The notes: generated by a model not told the origin, from the letters alone. 64,000 nucleotides of DNA from Pyxicephalus adspersus (GCF_032062135.1 NC_092859.1:64718366-64782365); one strand, 5' to 3'; shown: positions 1-12,480, numbered from the stretch's first letter. Numbers and translations: made by a program.

Positions 1-545
1 CACATCACTTTCAAGTTTGAGGAGACTATTATTAGTTTAGTACACTTTATGAGAGTACTATCGTGCTATCCAACAGAAATTCTATGAGGTATGTTCCATA
101 TAAGCCTTAATTTGATTAATAAACTTCATGTCATTGGGATGGGTGGTGTGTGCGGCATGGTATATCCCATGCATATGGTGTGCCATGCGGTACATACCTT
201 ACACCTTAATTGATATTACGTATATACCTGCAATGTAACCTAAAGACCTATTTAGAGCTACATGTGTTGTTTTTTTATATCCCCTAGGTATTTATTACCT
301 GTACTTTTTTTGCTAGTACATTACTCTCAATGTTAAGGAGAGCATTACGAGTTCAGAACATTCTGCAAGAAATGTATCGTGCTATTTAACAAGAATTAAA
401 TGAGGTATGCTCTTTATGAGTTTGAATATGACTATCTGGATAATACTTTGAGTGGTGTGTATTATATGGCATATTTTCTAATGTGGCATGCCATTTTGTA
501 CACACCATAAATCAAAACAAATATTGTTACATACTTGCAATGCAT
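1..545. repeat. Two diverged tandem copies of an AT-rich sequence
   Basis: No gene is visible. Positions about 1-240 and 310-545 share an ordered set of short blocks: a 'tatcgtgctat' block, an 'atgaggtatg' block, a 'gtggtgtgt' block, a 'gccat' plus 'gtaca' block and a final 'ttgcaatg-taac' block. I read this as an old direct duplication with a period near 310 bp. It was judged by eye, without an alignment. Confidence 0.35.
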
Positions 546-1515
546 TTAACTGGGCGTTTCACTGATGTCTAGATTTCTGTACCAAAAGTGGTACACTGTT
601 TTTCATGAAATTTTTTTTTTTAAATTGTAGACCTGTAACTTACAGAAATATGTCCGAACAAGGGTCTAGTAGATATCATGAATATAAAAAAAGTTTGAAA
701 CACAGACATGTAAAAAAAAAAAATTTACTTTTAATAAAATAAAAAACACAAAAATCAGCTTAAACATGAAAACATAAATAAATCAAAAATACTGAAAATG
801 CAATAATTCGGTATACTTTATAGTAATATATTTTTCTAAAACACCTCCCTAGTGTGGTAAATTTTAAAACAGAGTCCAACGTCACATACTTATAGACAAA
901 ACCACATAAATATATTTTGTATTATTTTGGATTGGATTGGATACAGGACGTATTGGATACAGGAGTATTGAATCCAATACAAAATATTTCAATTGCCTGC
1001 TACGACCACCGTCGACGGGCGCACGCACATTCCATCATCAGGAATGTTTTTTATGTTATAAAACATAAAAAAATCTTTAAAAAAAAAAATAGTGTATATT
1101 GTAATGTAACTGTACAGTAGCTTATATAATATATATATAATACAATTATATATATATCATATAAAGATTTCCTTGTATTGGTCTAAATACAGCTTTTTTG
1201 TATTGAGCTCAATACAAAGTTATTTGAATTTCCCACCCCGCCTCCCGCACCGACGCATGCAGCGACGTCACCGGGAAACCCCGGAGATCGTCACTGCACT
1301 CGCCAGGAGAAGAGGGAAGAGAGAAGACGTGTCCGGAGGAGCTGCGGGGACCGGGTAAGTATATTCTTTCAGTTGTAATCCGATTGTCATACAATGTATG
1401 ACAATCGGATTGCAATATAACGTTTGTTTAACCATCTGACAAAAGTTTGGGTTTAACACTTTTTGCAAGTGTTTTTACCCTGAACCAAGGTCGGGTTTAA
1501 CGGCTGGGTGGTTAA
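546..1515. mobile_element. TTAA-flanked MITE (piggyBac- or Kolobok-like), copy 1
   Basis: Non-autonomous DNA element flanked by TTAA at 546-549 and 1512-1515. The right end reads aacggctgggtggttaa, the inverse of the left end of the copy at 2098. The left end lacks the CCACC block, so it is slightly truncated. Near the right end is a strong palindrome (about 1377-1411) built on ccgattgtcatac and its reverse complement. A splice-donor-like gggtaagtat lies at 1350-1359. Sequence at 912-1040 and 1165-1360 recurs in the copies ending at 8104 and 42799. The short ORFs inside are not supported as genes. A TTAA duplication fits piggyBac or Kolobok, and I cannot choose between them. Confidence 0.75.
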
Positions 1516-1577
1516 TATTCATTGTTTTTATTGACCTAGATAATAACAAGACATATGCCATAACACATGTTGCAAAG

Positions 1578-1622
1578 CTACCACCCCTGAGGAAGCCTAA
1601 CTGGGCGAAACGCGTCAGGTGC
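1578..1622 (+). ncRNA. Hammerhead-ribozyme-like motif, copy 1
   Basis: The order of blocks is CTGAGGA (1587-1593), a short hairpin with GCC and GGC arms, GAAAC (1607-1611) and then GCGTC. This matches a hammerhead core with a very short stem III, where ACGCGT is self-complementary. Flanking ccacc and ggtg can form part of stem I. Small variants of this kind, associated with Penelope-like retroelements and able to act as dimers, are known. One extra A follows the CTGAGGA block, so activity is uncertain. The 3' flank to about 1850 may be the rest of a Penelope-like terminal repeat. Confidence 0.5.
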
Positions 1623-2097
1623 AATTACCAACATGATTTAAGTATTTTAATCTAAGGCATCTTTATTGCATATAGGTAGCACTTAGTTGAAATGTGTCTA
1701 GGGCCATCTACGGCCATTGACTGGGTTGTTGGACCGTCAGAAGCTATCTGATTGTCCAACATTAAACTCAATCAAGGATAGAGAGCTATATCCTGACATG
1801 TTGTAAACTTCTCCTTGTATATATTTTTGTTTCAATCGGTTTTTTTGAGTTTTCAGAGAAAAAACACAGGTAAACATAACAAAAAGAATCAGACATACAA
1901 CACATACATCATATCAAACATAACAGTATAGGCTTCGTATTAACAGACATATATTACCAGGTAGCTGCATATACCCAAAAAAAATGACAAAAAACATAAT
2001 AGTCCTAAGGGGATCATATAGCACATATTAAACCAGTACAAAAACAGCTACATATCCGCTAGCGGAAGCGTATGGCACAGGGTGTAAACCAATATTC
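1623..2097. other. AT-rich interval without gene
   Basis: No coding region is seen. The part to about 1855 may belong to the element carrying the hammerhead-like motif. The part from 1860 is A-rich and resembles LINE 3' UTR sequence, but I could not assign it. Confidence 0.3.
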
Positions 2098-3014
2098 TTA
2101 ACCACCTGGGCGTTACACTGATGTCTAGATTTCTGTACCAAAAGCATTACACTGTTTTTCATGAAATTTTTTTTTTTTTACATTTTAGACCTGTAAGTTA
2201 CAGAAATATGTCCGAACAAGGGTCTAGTAGATATCATGAATATAAAAAAAAGTTTGAAACACACAATCATGTAAAAAAAAAAAATGTATTTTAATAAAAT
2301 CCTATCCTATTTTTTTTGCATAGAAATTTTTGTTTATATTGTGGGCTTGTAATTCTTAGGATTAACTCCCGGATATGATAATTATATTTATTTATTATAT
2401 TAAAATCATAAATTATAATATAATACATAAATATAAATAATAATTTAAAACAATAATGAAATAATAGACAACAATGTAATCTAAAAATAAAATTAAAAAT
2501 GTACTTTTATTTTTATTTCATGTTGTGTGGTGTTTTTGTACTGTAAAAACCATTTAAAATCAGATTACATTGTACTCTGCTTTTAAATTTCCCTCCCTGA
2601 CACACACCCCTACATCACCAATCACATCACCCGGAAGATGACTCATCCTCCGGGGTGATGTGAGGGGGGGATTTCCATGCCGTGCCTCACACAGACACGC
2701 TGGATGCTGGAAGCTGCTGCTGCTGGCATCTCCGGAGAGATGCACAGCACAATGCAGGATTTCTGCATTGTGCTTGACATCTCACTGCAGATGCCAGCAG
2801 CAATAGCAAATCTTTTATTGCTGCTAGAGGAGCTGCGGACACTGGGTAAGTATTTACTTTCAGTTGTAATCCGATTGTCATACAATGTATGACAATCGGA
2901 TTGCAATATAACAATTGTTTACATTTAACCACCTGGTGAGAAAAACTCGGGGTTAACCATAATTGCAAAAGTTTTTACCCCGAACATGCTCGGGCTTAAC
3001 GGCCAGGTGGTTAA
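2098..3014. mobile_element. TTAA-flanked MITE, copy 2
   Basis: Inverted ends TTAACCACCTGGGCGTT and aacggccaggtggttaa agree at 16 of 17 positions, with TTAA at both boundaries (2098-2101 and 3011-3014). Near the right end the same palindrome as in copy 1 (about 2864-2903) follows a gggtaagtat block. The first 190 bp match copy 1 closely, while the interior differs. No transposase is encoded. ORFs at 2643-2968 are accidental. Confidence 0.8.
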
Positions 3015-3181
3015 ACAACAGATAAAATAAAAACAAAAACAGACACATATAACAAAACAGCCCAGGGGAGAAGGGGGGGGGGGATGGAAGGGGAAAGGGG
3101 AATGCCGCTCGATACAAAAATAAATGAGATATATATTAACCCTCAATACCGGGGTTGTGTTCCAGCCTGTAAGCCTGGAAA

Positions 3182-5897
3182 CTAAATAAAATATGTATGG
3201 AATCGGGGAGATTCTTTAAACCAATCCCAGATGGACCAGGTAATTCTAAATTGTTCCAATCTATCATCATCCTCCGCGACCAACATCTCCATATGGCGGA
3301 TTTTTTCAAGTTCAGAGACCCAATTGGCTAATGAAGGAGCAGCAGATTGCTTCCACAATCTCGGAATAGTGGCCCTTGCTGCCGTAAGAAAATGACGTAG
3401 GACCCCACCTTTGATGGTTTTGATCGAACCCGGAACCATGGATAAAAGAGCTATTTTGGGAGTATTGGTTATGGTGGACCCAGTGCTGTCATTAAATACC
3501 TGAATAATCGTGTCCCAAAAGCGATATAAAAGTGGACACTCCCACCATATATGAAGCATTGTCCCCTTTTGTAAGTGGCATCGCCAACAACAATCAGATT
3601 GTGTAGGGGAGATTCTATGGAGATCCACAGGGCAATAATACCACCTGTATAGAATTTTGTAATTAACCTCTTGAGCTCTACAGGTTAAGGCCAACCTATG
3701 CGTTAGGGTAAATGATTTTTCCCAATCATCCGCATTTATGAGCCCAGTCATTTCCCTCTCCCAATATCTAGTGTATATAGGTGCAGAGGGCTCAGAGTCC
3801 TGAGCAATTAGCTCGTACAACCTGGACACAACATGAGAGGGGCGGTCAGGCGAGCTAACCAACTGCTCAAAAACCGTCAAACTTCTATATAGGAATGATG
3901 TCAGTAAATGAAGCTACAAATGATTTCAGTTGCCTGTATGAGAGCCAAGATAGCAACTTTCTTCTGTTTGGGAGATCCAGGGAGGCCAGTGGGGGAACCC
4001 GTCCATTATGTAATATACTCCTAAGATGACGGCTGTCCGAGGCGGACCAAGATAAAAATGTGGAGGTTCGCATTGCCGGGGGGAACGCTGGATTATCAAA
4101 TAGCGGTGTCATGGGTCCTGGATTTGTCGACAATTTGCCCGCTCTGAGGAGGATATCCCAATTGTGTAATAAATCTAATGTAAGTGGGGGTAGAGGGTGG
4201 ACCAGCTGTATCAACGACCGGTCCACCCATGGCAGGGATCGGAGGCTAACTGGAGATAAGCAGTCTTCCAGCTGTACCCATTCCTTCACCTCCCTGTTGT
4301 GAAACCAGTCTATCAAACGCACTAAAACCAATGCCCTATAATAGGAAATACCATCTGGGGCCCCTGCACCTCCTATATTTTTGGCCTTGGACAGGGTACT
4401 AAATGCCAGTGTAGGGCGTTTCGGTTGCCATATAAATTTTAAAAATAACCTATGAATTTTACGAAGATATGCGGTTGGCAAGAATATGGGGACCGATTGA
4501 AAAAGATATAACAGTCTGGGGATTATATCCATCTTAACAGTGTTTATACGGGCGATCCAGGAGAGAGGCAGGGAGTCATATTTCTGAAGGTCAGATTGAA
4601 GTTTACTGTACATTGAGGAATAATTGAGGGAGTACAATTTGGAGGGATCCGATGGAACCATTATACCCAGATATTTAAGGGCATCAGAGCAAATCCGGAA
4701 AGGCACATTAGAACGCATAGCTGTCATTTGAGTAGAGTCCAAGGTAACATTAAGAATTTCAGATTTGGAATAGTTGACCTTGAAATTACTATGTGTACCA
4801 AATTCATCAAGTTCCCTCAGGATGGAAGGTATCGTGATATGAGGGGATGTTAAATATATCAAGAGGTCATCCGCGTATAAAGAAATTTTATATTGTGTAT
4901 CACCCACTTGGATCCCTTTTACATCTGGATTGTGACGCAAAGCCACAGCCAAAATGTTCCATAATTAAGGCATAAAAGTAAAGGGGAGAGAGGGCACCCC
5001 TGCCTCGTGCCATTCTTGATTTGAAAAGAATCGGAGAGAGTGCCATTAACCCGCACCCGAGCCCTGGGTGAAGAGTACAATGCTGCGATTCTAGAGACCA
5101 TGCAGGGGCCCAGGCCCACCTGACATAATGCCGAGTACATAAACTGCCAACTAACCCAGTCAAAGGCTTTTTTAGCGTCTATTGACAGTAAGCACGCAGG
5201 GGTGCCTGAAGATTTAGCAAATTGGGTCAGCAGGAGAGTCTTAATAGTATTATCCCTGGCTTCCATTCCATAAATAAACCCTGTTTGATCCTTATGGATC
5301 AATGATGGCATATGTGGGGACAACCTATTGGCAATCAACTTGGAAAAAATTTTTGCATCCACATTATTCAATGATATAGGTCTATAATTACAGCAAACCG
5401 TATGGTCTTTGCCAGGCTTGGGAAGAACCATAATATGCGCTTCTAAACTTTGTGATGGAAACGGCGTATCGGCAGAACGAGGAAGAAAACCCTTTGGTCA
5501 TGAAGGGGACAAGATTAGAAGCGTGGAGCTTATAGAACCATGGAGTGAATCCATCTGGACCAGGGCTTTTTCCGGTCGGGGTGGCCTGCAAGGCAGCAGA
5601 TACCTCCTCCTCCGTAAACGGGGATTCCAATTCAGAAATCACCTCAGAATTTAATGTTGGAAGGGCTGTTCTAGTTAAGTATTCCTGTAGAGAGGAAGGA
5701 GTAGCTGGAACAGGGCATATTTGATAGAGCTCCGCATAATATTTATAAAAAGTTTGCAGAATCTCTTTGGGGATAGATGGGCGAGGCGGGGTGAAAAAAC
5801 TAAAGCGGGACCCCAAAGGTCCCAAATCACTGCCCAAGAGGGCAGCAGGCCTATGTGGGGAAGTGTCTGCGCGCAGCGGGGGAAGGCAAACAAGCAA
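3182..5897 (-). pseudogene. LINE ORF2 reverse transcriptase (no endonuclease), broken
   Basis: Non-LTR retrotransposon polymerase, responsible for target-primed reverse transcription. Reading 5897 to 3182 on the minus strand: an RT-preceding segment with SPGPDGF (about 5570), then YRPISL and an AKKAFDWVSW block, then GTRQGCPLSPLL, then the catalytic YADD (LYADDLLIYL, near 4885), thumb sequence, and a C-terminal Cys/His segment with CWRC, HIWWECP and FW (about 3515-3605). These are typical of L1-clade ORF2. The frame changes at least three times (near 5400-5430, 4920-4960 and 3880). The endonuclease expected at the N-terminus is not found. The catalytic Asp pair is retained, but the protein cannot be made in one piece. 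Confidence 0.88.
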
Positions 5898-6537
5898 TCA
5901 AAAACAAACGTGGTTCCCGCCTGGGGGAACCCGCAAAACTATAAATAATACATAAAGTAAGAACAAACTCTTAGCATTTGCCCAATATACTAAACAATTA
6001 TAGAATCACAGTAGCAAAATCACATGGCATAACATAGAGGACAGATACATATAATAAGCAATTCGCCAGTCTCCTACCAAATTAGGCTAAGGAACTCAGA
6101 AAACAAAATCTCAGATATCAGGATGGGCCTGACCGAGCAGGAGAAATACCATAGCACGGACACCCACTAGTAGCCTTCATTCATATCAACCAAAATAGAA
6201 AAAAATTCTTGAGGCTTCAGGATTACTATAAAAAGAAAAAGGGAAAAATGAGCATAGCTACCGGTACATGAAAAGTCCCAACACGAATTAGACGCTTCAT
6301 ACGCAGAAACGTAGAGGCTCCCATTGAGGTTGGGCAGTCCAATCGACTAAACTGCTGAAAGCTGTGTGAGTCAGATTCGGTGATAGTCCGATGGTACTTG
6401 ATGGCCTAGAGGGTAAGTAGGTAGAGAAGATGGTAGATAAAGTTCCAATAAAATCGCTTGAGGAGGTTTGAGAGCTGAAAAACAAAGAGAAAGAAAAAAA
6501 AAGGGGGAAAAACTTCCTGCAGCATAATCAGAACAGG

Positions 6538-7422
6538 CTAGGTGGTTGTAGGAGGAGGGGAAAGATGACCCGGAGAAGCGCTGGGGGGTCTATCCGGCCG
6601 ACTTTGGAGAGGAGCTTGCATTCCTGATGGTCTGCTGATAAGAAGTGACGTTGCTGAGGGCCATTCAGGTAGTATGATGTCCGGAAGATGCAGATCCCGT
6701 ACAATGCGAGGTAAGTCGGATGGCTCATGGAGAATAAGGGTCCTGTCTCCCGATCTGATAATGAGATGAAAAGGATATCCCCATCTGTATGGGATGTTCC
6801 GTTCGTGGAGAACTGTAAGGAGCGGTTTAAGGGCCCTGCGAAGATCCAGTGTATGTTTAGAGAGGTCAGGCAGCAGTTGTATCTGTGCTCCAGCATATTC
6901 GATAGAAGTAGATTCCCTGGCTTTCTTCATGATATCTTCCCTGGTTCTGAAGAAGTGGATACGGCATATAACATCTCACGGGTTCGTACTGCGTGGGCCC
7001 AGGGTTCTAAGAATCCTATCGATCTCTATATCAACATCAGATGGAACAGCAAGAAGTTTAGCAAAAATGGAATAGGCCGCTGTCGGCAATTCTGAATTCG
7101 GTATCGTTTCAGGGAGGCCCCTTATACGGATGTTGTTCTGCCTGTTGCGGTTTTCAGCGTCATCATGTAGTAAATACAACATATTAATTTGCGCTTCATG
7201 GCATTCCAGGATGTCCGTATGGAACGTGACTTGCGAAGAAAGATCACCACATTGGTTTTGGAGAGCTGTGGTGGTACTGGTCACTTGTTGGATGGATTGC
7301 CGCATGGCATGAAATTCTGCCTTACAACTTGCCTCTAAACGACTTATACTGTAATCCAGGTCCTGCCTGGTGGGTAAGGCTCTGAGATGGGCCTTCCAAT
7401 CCCATTCCTCCCCAGAGGCCAT
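6538..7422 (-). pseudogene. LINE ORF1 protein (coiled coil plus RRM-like), broken
   Basis: RNA-binding protein of L1-type elements. It starts at 7422 with MASGEEWDW. The first 100 residues look like a coiled coil, followed by NIRIRGLPE, the typical start of the ORF1 RRM-like domain. The second half (from about 6970) contains the C-terminal domain with RRALKPLL and YRWGYPFHLI, close in pattern to ORF1 of the LINE at 46434. Near 6975 a TGA replaces an expected Arg codon and the frame shifts, so it is a pseudogene. Confidence 0.85.
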
Positions 7423-7440
7423 GTTATCTGGGCTATGGCT

Positions 7441-8104
7441 GAGGGATAAATATATTTTGTATTATTTTGTATTGGATTGGATACGGGACTTTGTATTGAA
7501 TCCAATACAAAATATTTGAATTTCCAGCTACGACCCCCGTCGACGGGCGTATGCACTGACATCATCAGAAATCGCAGAGGGACGCATACAGGAACGCCGG
7601 GTGTTCTAATTCTTTCCGTACTTCCATACAAAAAGGAAAATTTATTTTAGATTGTAGGCTATAATTCTTAGGCATGACTCACCGAAATATGTCCAAAGTG
7701 TAATAAATTTAATATTAAACTTTAAAAAATTTTTTTTATAAAATATAAAAAAAAAAATCTTTAAAAAAAAATAGTGTATAATGCAATGAAAATGTACAGT
7801 AGCTTTTATAATATATAATACAATAATATATATCTTATATAAAGATTTCTTTGTATTGGACTCAATACAGCTTTTTTGTATTGAGTTCAATACCAAGTGA
7901 TTTGAATTTCCCGCCCCGTCTCCCGCCCGCACCAACGCTTGCGGCGACGTCACCGGGAAACCCCGGAGATCGTCACTGCACACGACGGATTGCACTGTAA
8001 CGCTTGTTTATATTTTTAGCTACCCCGCACCTGGTTTAGGGTAAATGATAGTAGCAAGTTTTCTTACCCCGAACCGGGTGGGGGCTAACCGCCCAGGTGG
8101 TTAA
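7441..8104. mobile_element. TTAA MITE, copy 3 (left end missing)
   Basis: The right end aaccgcccaggtggttaa closes at 8104 and matches the other copies. Two internal blocks (7447-7580 and 7843-7985) match 912-1040 and 1165-1300 of copy 1. The left end is absent because the LINE abuts it directly. No coding capacity. Confidence 0.7.
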
Positions 8105-8660
8105 AAGAAGAACTTACCGGAATGAGTATCCTTCTCTGGAAAATTGTCTGGCGCATTTTTCAACTGATAGAACACAGTTCACGCACACATAGTAGTTCCG
8201 CCTTGGCGCACAACAATGCACATCACAAGCCTGAGGTTTGGCGCACAACTATGCGCATCAAATAACTGAGTTTTTTTCAGCCAATTGTTCTGTTTTTAGC
8301 CAGTCAAACAAATCATAGAAAAAAAAAACGCTTAAAAACAAGCATAATTTACTTTTTATATTCTCCCTCCTGGGAGATTGAAAAGATCACATAAAAACAA
8401 ATTACAAAATTTTTCAAAAAACTTTATTTAAAATAAACCTTTTTGCTAAAAGGTCACATTAAAATATAGAGACCACACAGACACCACTAAATTTACATGA
8501 CAAAAAAAAAAAAAAAAAAAAAACGTATACCCACACTTCCATAAAAATCCAAATTAGTTAAAAAATGACAAATATCGCATTCCAAAAATACTTACCAAAC
8601 CAAAATGCAATTTTTGACCTATCAAGGGTTAAAAATTGGATTAGAAAATATTTATGGTCA
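8105..8660 (-). repeat. Mobile 3'-flank cassette, inverted copy
   Basis: On the minus strand this matches the segments at 38740-39360 and 52870-53600. It shares the block around gaccttttagcaaa, the 'tgcgcatagttgtgcgcca' block (8180-8265) and the AATAAAG-type polyadenylation region (near 8410). The same sequence therefore occurs three times in the window, so it is part of a transposable element and not unique UTR. A poly-A run lies at 8502-8523. Confidence 0.65.
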
Positions 8661-8839
8661 AACATTTAAAGGTGGTAATAAAGACATTATTGAAATGAAA
8701 CAATATGGCCACACAATAACATAATATTAAAATTGACTTCTTTATTGCAAAATGCACATTATTGACAGCTATTGTGCTAAATGGTAAGCAAAGTATCAAA
8801 TGTAGCAACTTAGATTAGGCTAACAAACAAAACAACAGC
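8661..8839. other. AT-rich spacer, nothing recognised
   Basis: No gene, clear repeat or regulatory signal is seen between the cassette and the start of the C-rich 3' region of the Ngaro element. Confidence 0.3.
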
Positions 8840-9518
8840 CCCTCTTGCTCCTCCTTGAAAAAAATAGAGACAAAGGAAAAAAGCAAGTAAGACAACCTCC
8901 TTATATATGCTCATCATGACTAGGGTAGCTCGTACCTTTGCCCCCCAAAAATCCCCCCCCCCATACCTGCCCCCCCTTTACCCTTGCCAGCCACTTACCT
9001 TAGTTCCTACCCCCCCCTTTTCCAAATAACACTCCACAATATGCTGCGTTTAAAATGGCTGGCAAGCAGCCGTTTATTTGACAATAAATTAACACTTTAA
9101 CATTACCATAAATTAACACTGTAAATAAACATAACCATAATATGTAAATACAATAATCAACAAATAACACATAAACAAATAAAATAAAATAAATTACCAT
9201 TAAATAATCACCATATAAAACTCTAACTTAACCCTTTCTTTACCCTAAACAATTCTTAAAAGAACCAACCATTTGTACCCCAAACAACTAGGTTGCAGGT
9301 CCGGAAGGTAACGTCCGCCACACCACCAAATCACCAATAATTACCAGTACCGCCAAGCCATTCTGGCCCCTAGCAGCACATCACCACCTCAGGGGCCTCC
9401 ACCGTTCACCACTTAAAAAGGGGTCTCCATCACCTTGGGTGCCGCCCCCTACCAAAATTCACCCAGAACTCTTACCTTCCACCAAACCTCAACTGCCACA
9501 GCGCACCGGCGGGAACCC

Positions 9519-10129
9519 TCATGCCCGTGCACCCCTCCACACTCGAATCGCTCTCTGTATCCCATCTTGAAATCCAAGGCACCACAAATCCGTTCCAACA
9601 TCGTTCAAATGAACTCCATCCCCCCTCAAAAACCGCCAAGTATCCTCCTCCAACTCCCTATGACGGACCACCAAGCCACCATTCCTAGCCACAAATCTCC
9701 CCACTTCCTTATTCACTTTGACCCTAGCTTTATTCACCGTTTCCACAGACCTAGCTTCCCGCCACACTAACCTAGCCACCATGTCCGACCATACTAACAC
9801 TGTCCCGGAAACTCCAACCGCAATCTCAAGAAATCTAACCTCACGTCCCTTACCAAACCTTTCATTCCTCTGCGTCCTAGATCGTTACCCCCAGCGTGCA
9901 TCACCAGAACATCCGGCGGCCTATCCAGCGCCGCGCACCTCCGAATCTCTGGGACCATCCGACTCCACATCATGCCTCGAACTCCAATCCATCGCACAAT
10001 CGCCTCCGCCCATGAGCAGCCCAGTTGACGACCCTCTGGCCTGACTTCTGCCCTTCTCGCACCCCACCAAACGTAAGAGTGCCCGACAATCCACACCAAA
10101 CAACTGCGATCACCTACAAAGATAAACAA
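9519..10129 (-). pseudogene. Ngaro SGNH/GDSL-type hydrolase, frameshifted
   Basis: Predicted hydrolase ORF at the 3' end of the element, of unknown role in transposition. Block I is VGHSYVWWGARRA (nucleophile Ser near 10085), block III is VMHAGGNDLG (the Gly-x-Asn-Asp pattern, near 9905) and block V is GDGVHLNDVG (Asp-x-x-His, near 9600). All the expected catalytic positions are present. The frame changes at about 9795-9800, where two ORFs overlap, so the gene is broken by one frameshift. SGNH domains have been described in vertebrate Ngaro-type elements, and position after the recombinase fits. Confidence 0.82.
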
Positions 10130-10209
10130 ATTAACAACAACTGTCCTCCCTTCCCCCCAAATAACCCCTTTTTCCTGAAATCAGCCCCTTTCCACACACC
10201 TCCCCCATC

Positions 10210-11254
10210 CTACAATAAATGCGGCCTAATATACAGCTGGAACCGTCTAGATTCCCACCTCCCTATCCTTCTAATAGCCTCCTCCCCCAGCCCCCATCTA
10301 GCTGCCTCTGTGGCCGCCCCAATCCGAAAGGAATGTGAAGAGAACGCTTCCACATCCATCCCCAAAAACCACAAGCATTTTTTAAAAAAGGCAATAAATT
10401 AAAACGGGACAAAAAGGCCCCATCCTTGTGCATCAAAAGGGGGCCCCCTCCACTCCGCCTAACCCTCAACAACGCCTCCACAGCTTCAACCGGGCATACC
10501 CTTGACCCACCACCCAGTCTAAAAACCCGTACCAGAAAACCCTTACCCTTTGATCCGTCTTAGACCGCCGAATCCACATACTCACTTCATCACTTGCACA
10601 CACCACATCCTCCTTCAAAATTCCCCCAGGGCAAGTCTTGGTCGGGCTCACCAATTCTCCGATACGCATCGCCCCTATAAACGCTGCCTTAAACAAAACC
10701 CTCCCATAACTGTCTGCGCATACCACGCCCAGCTATCTCACCACCCCCTGCAATAATTCAAATGACACCGGCCTCCGTTTATCTGGCACCCTGCGCCCTT
10801 TCCTGTACCCCTTCAGAGCCTGACGCACTACAAAATCTTTAGTCACGTCTCGCCACCCCTGCCACTTAAACCAGAACGCCATGCCCGCTAACAACCTGTT
10901 GACCCCTGCCACTGACACACCCCGCATAAATTCCCTAACCAACCAGTACAATAACACATGTACCGCGTCACCCCTTTCCCCAAAACCAGCCAATTGCTCA
11001 CGCAGACCATCCCATTCCCTCCATACCGCTGAGTACGCTGCCCAAGTCCTCTCACTCACCGACAGCTGAGTCAAACCTCTGAGGATCCCAGCGCAATGCC
11101 CCATAACTGCTCCGGACACGGGTAACTGCATTGCTCCGCTTCTGGCGCCAACACGCGAAACCTGTCCCACTGTAAACGAGACAAAGCGCCAGCGATGACA
11201 TTGTAAACCCCAGGAATGTGCATGGCAAAAACAAAAATGTTGTGCTGCATACAC
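10210..11254 (-). pseudogene. Ngaro tyrosine recombinase, frameshifted
   Basis: Integrase of DIRS-order elements, acting on circular DNA intermediates. The N-terminal SAM-like region covers 11110-10735 (TWAAYSAVWREW, then FVVRQALKGYRKG). The first catalytic Arg is in GAMRIGEL (near 10670). The C-terminal catalytic part is out of frame: SSHSFRIGAATEAAR at about 10300-10345 gives His-x-x-Arg, IGRWESRR gives the Trp position, and FQLYIRP gives the Tyr nucleophile, ending at a TAG at 10210-10212. All catalytic residues are present. A stop near 10735 and frameshifts near 10470 and 10350-10400 break the ORF. It overlaps the end of the RT-RNase H frame. Confidence 0.87.
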
Positions 11255-12480
11255 CTCAGAACTAAATGTCGCATCAATCTCACCGCCGGCACTGATGACA
11301 CAGAAAACCTATTCACTGCCTGCACCACCCCCAAATTGTCGCAATGAAATCCAACCTTCTTATTGGCCAGCTCCACCCCCAAATCCACCGCCAGAATGAT
11401 TGGAAACAGTTCTAACACCACTAAATCTTTTACCAGGCCGCCTTCCACCCATTCCTGAGGCCACACTCCTGCGCACCATTTTCCTCCAAAATACGCCCCA
11501 AAATACGTAGCCCCGGCCGCATCCGTGAACAATTCCAGGTCCACCTCATCTACCAGCCCTTCCAACCACAGCGCTCTCCCAATAAAGGCCTCCAAAAATC
11601 TCTGCCAGATTACCAGATCCACTCTCAACTCTCCCGTCAAACGCACAAAATGAGATGGCACCTTCGCCCCCGCTGTAGCCGCCGTAAGGCGCCTGCAGAA
11701 AACCCTGCCCATCCTTATCACCCTACACGCAAAATTAAGCTTTCCTAACAGAAATTGCACTGCTTGCAGTCGCATTTTGTGCCTCCCCCTCGCCAATCCC
11801 ACTTCACTCTTCAAATTCATCAACTTTTCCTGCGGTAGCCGGCTTTCCATGGCCACCGTATCCAGCTCTATCCCTAGGAAGGTCAACACCGTCTGCGGCC
11901 CTTCCGTTTTCTCCTCCGCCAGAGGCACCCCAAACTTCTCCGCCACGTGTTGCAACTTTGCTAACAACATCCTACACACTGAACTCCCCGCCGGGCCTAT
12001 CATCAAAAAATCATCCAGATAGTGAATGACTGAATCTACTCCCGCCACTGTCCTAACCACCCACCCCAAGAAAGTACTAAACTTTTCGAACAGCGCACAC
12101 GAGATTGAACATCCTATAGGCAGACAGCGATCCACAAAATACTCTCCACCCCACTTGCAGCCCAGCAACCTTACACACTTCGCATGAACAGGCAGCAACC
12201 GAAAGGCGGCCTCAATGTCCGCCTTTGCCAGCAGTGCCCCTTTTCCATACCTCCTAACCCACACTATCGCCGCGTCAATTGACGTATACCCCACCGTGCA
12301 AGCCTCGGGGTCGATCCCATCATTTACCGATTCCCCTGGAAGGACAAGTGATGTATCAACCGGAACTTACCTGGCTCCTTTTTAGGCACTAATCCCAATG
12401 GTGACACCACCAAACCGGCCATCGGCGGCGACTGAAAAGGCCCACTCCTGCGTCCTAAACTCACCTCTTTCGCCAGTTTC
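11071..12480 (-). pseudogene. Ngaro reverse transcriptase-RNase H
   Basis: The RT begins near 12480 (LGRRSGPF, then a SPLGLVPKKEPGKFRLI region with a frame break near 12300) and is open from 12294. It has AKADIEAAFRLLPV (first catalytic Asp), the LPIGCSISCALFE block and YLDDFLMIG (catalytic Asp pair, near 12010). RNase H follows with FTDAAG (near 11530), LELFPI and HCDNLG (near 11340), then NVIAGALSR (near 11200). In the last motif the usual Asp of an AD-x-LSR pattern is Gly, so one RNase H catalytic residue is lost. Except for the start it is one long frame, the best-preserved part of the element. Confidence 0.9.

Larger units (their letters stand above)
3015..7440 (-). mobile_element. L1/Tx1-type LINE, minus strand, decayed
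   Basis: The element reads right to left: ORF1 (6538-7422), an inter-ORF stretch (5900-6537) and ORF2 (3182-5897). It ends in an A-rich segment near 3015-3060 that directly abuts MITE copy 2. On the other side it abuts the interior of MITE copy 3, so it lies within a cluster of MITE copies. No apurinic endonuclease domain is visible between ORF1 and the RT. By comparison with the plus-strand LINE at 46317-50491, that domain is missing here. Frameshifts and stops make it inactive. Confidence 0.85.
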
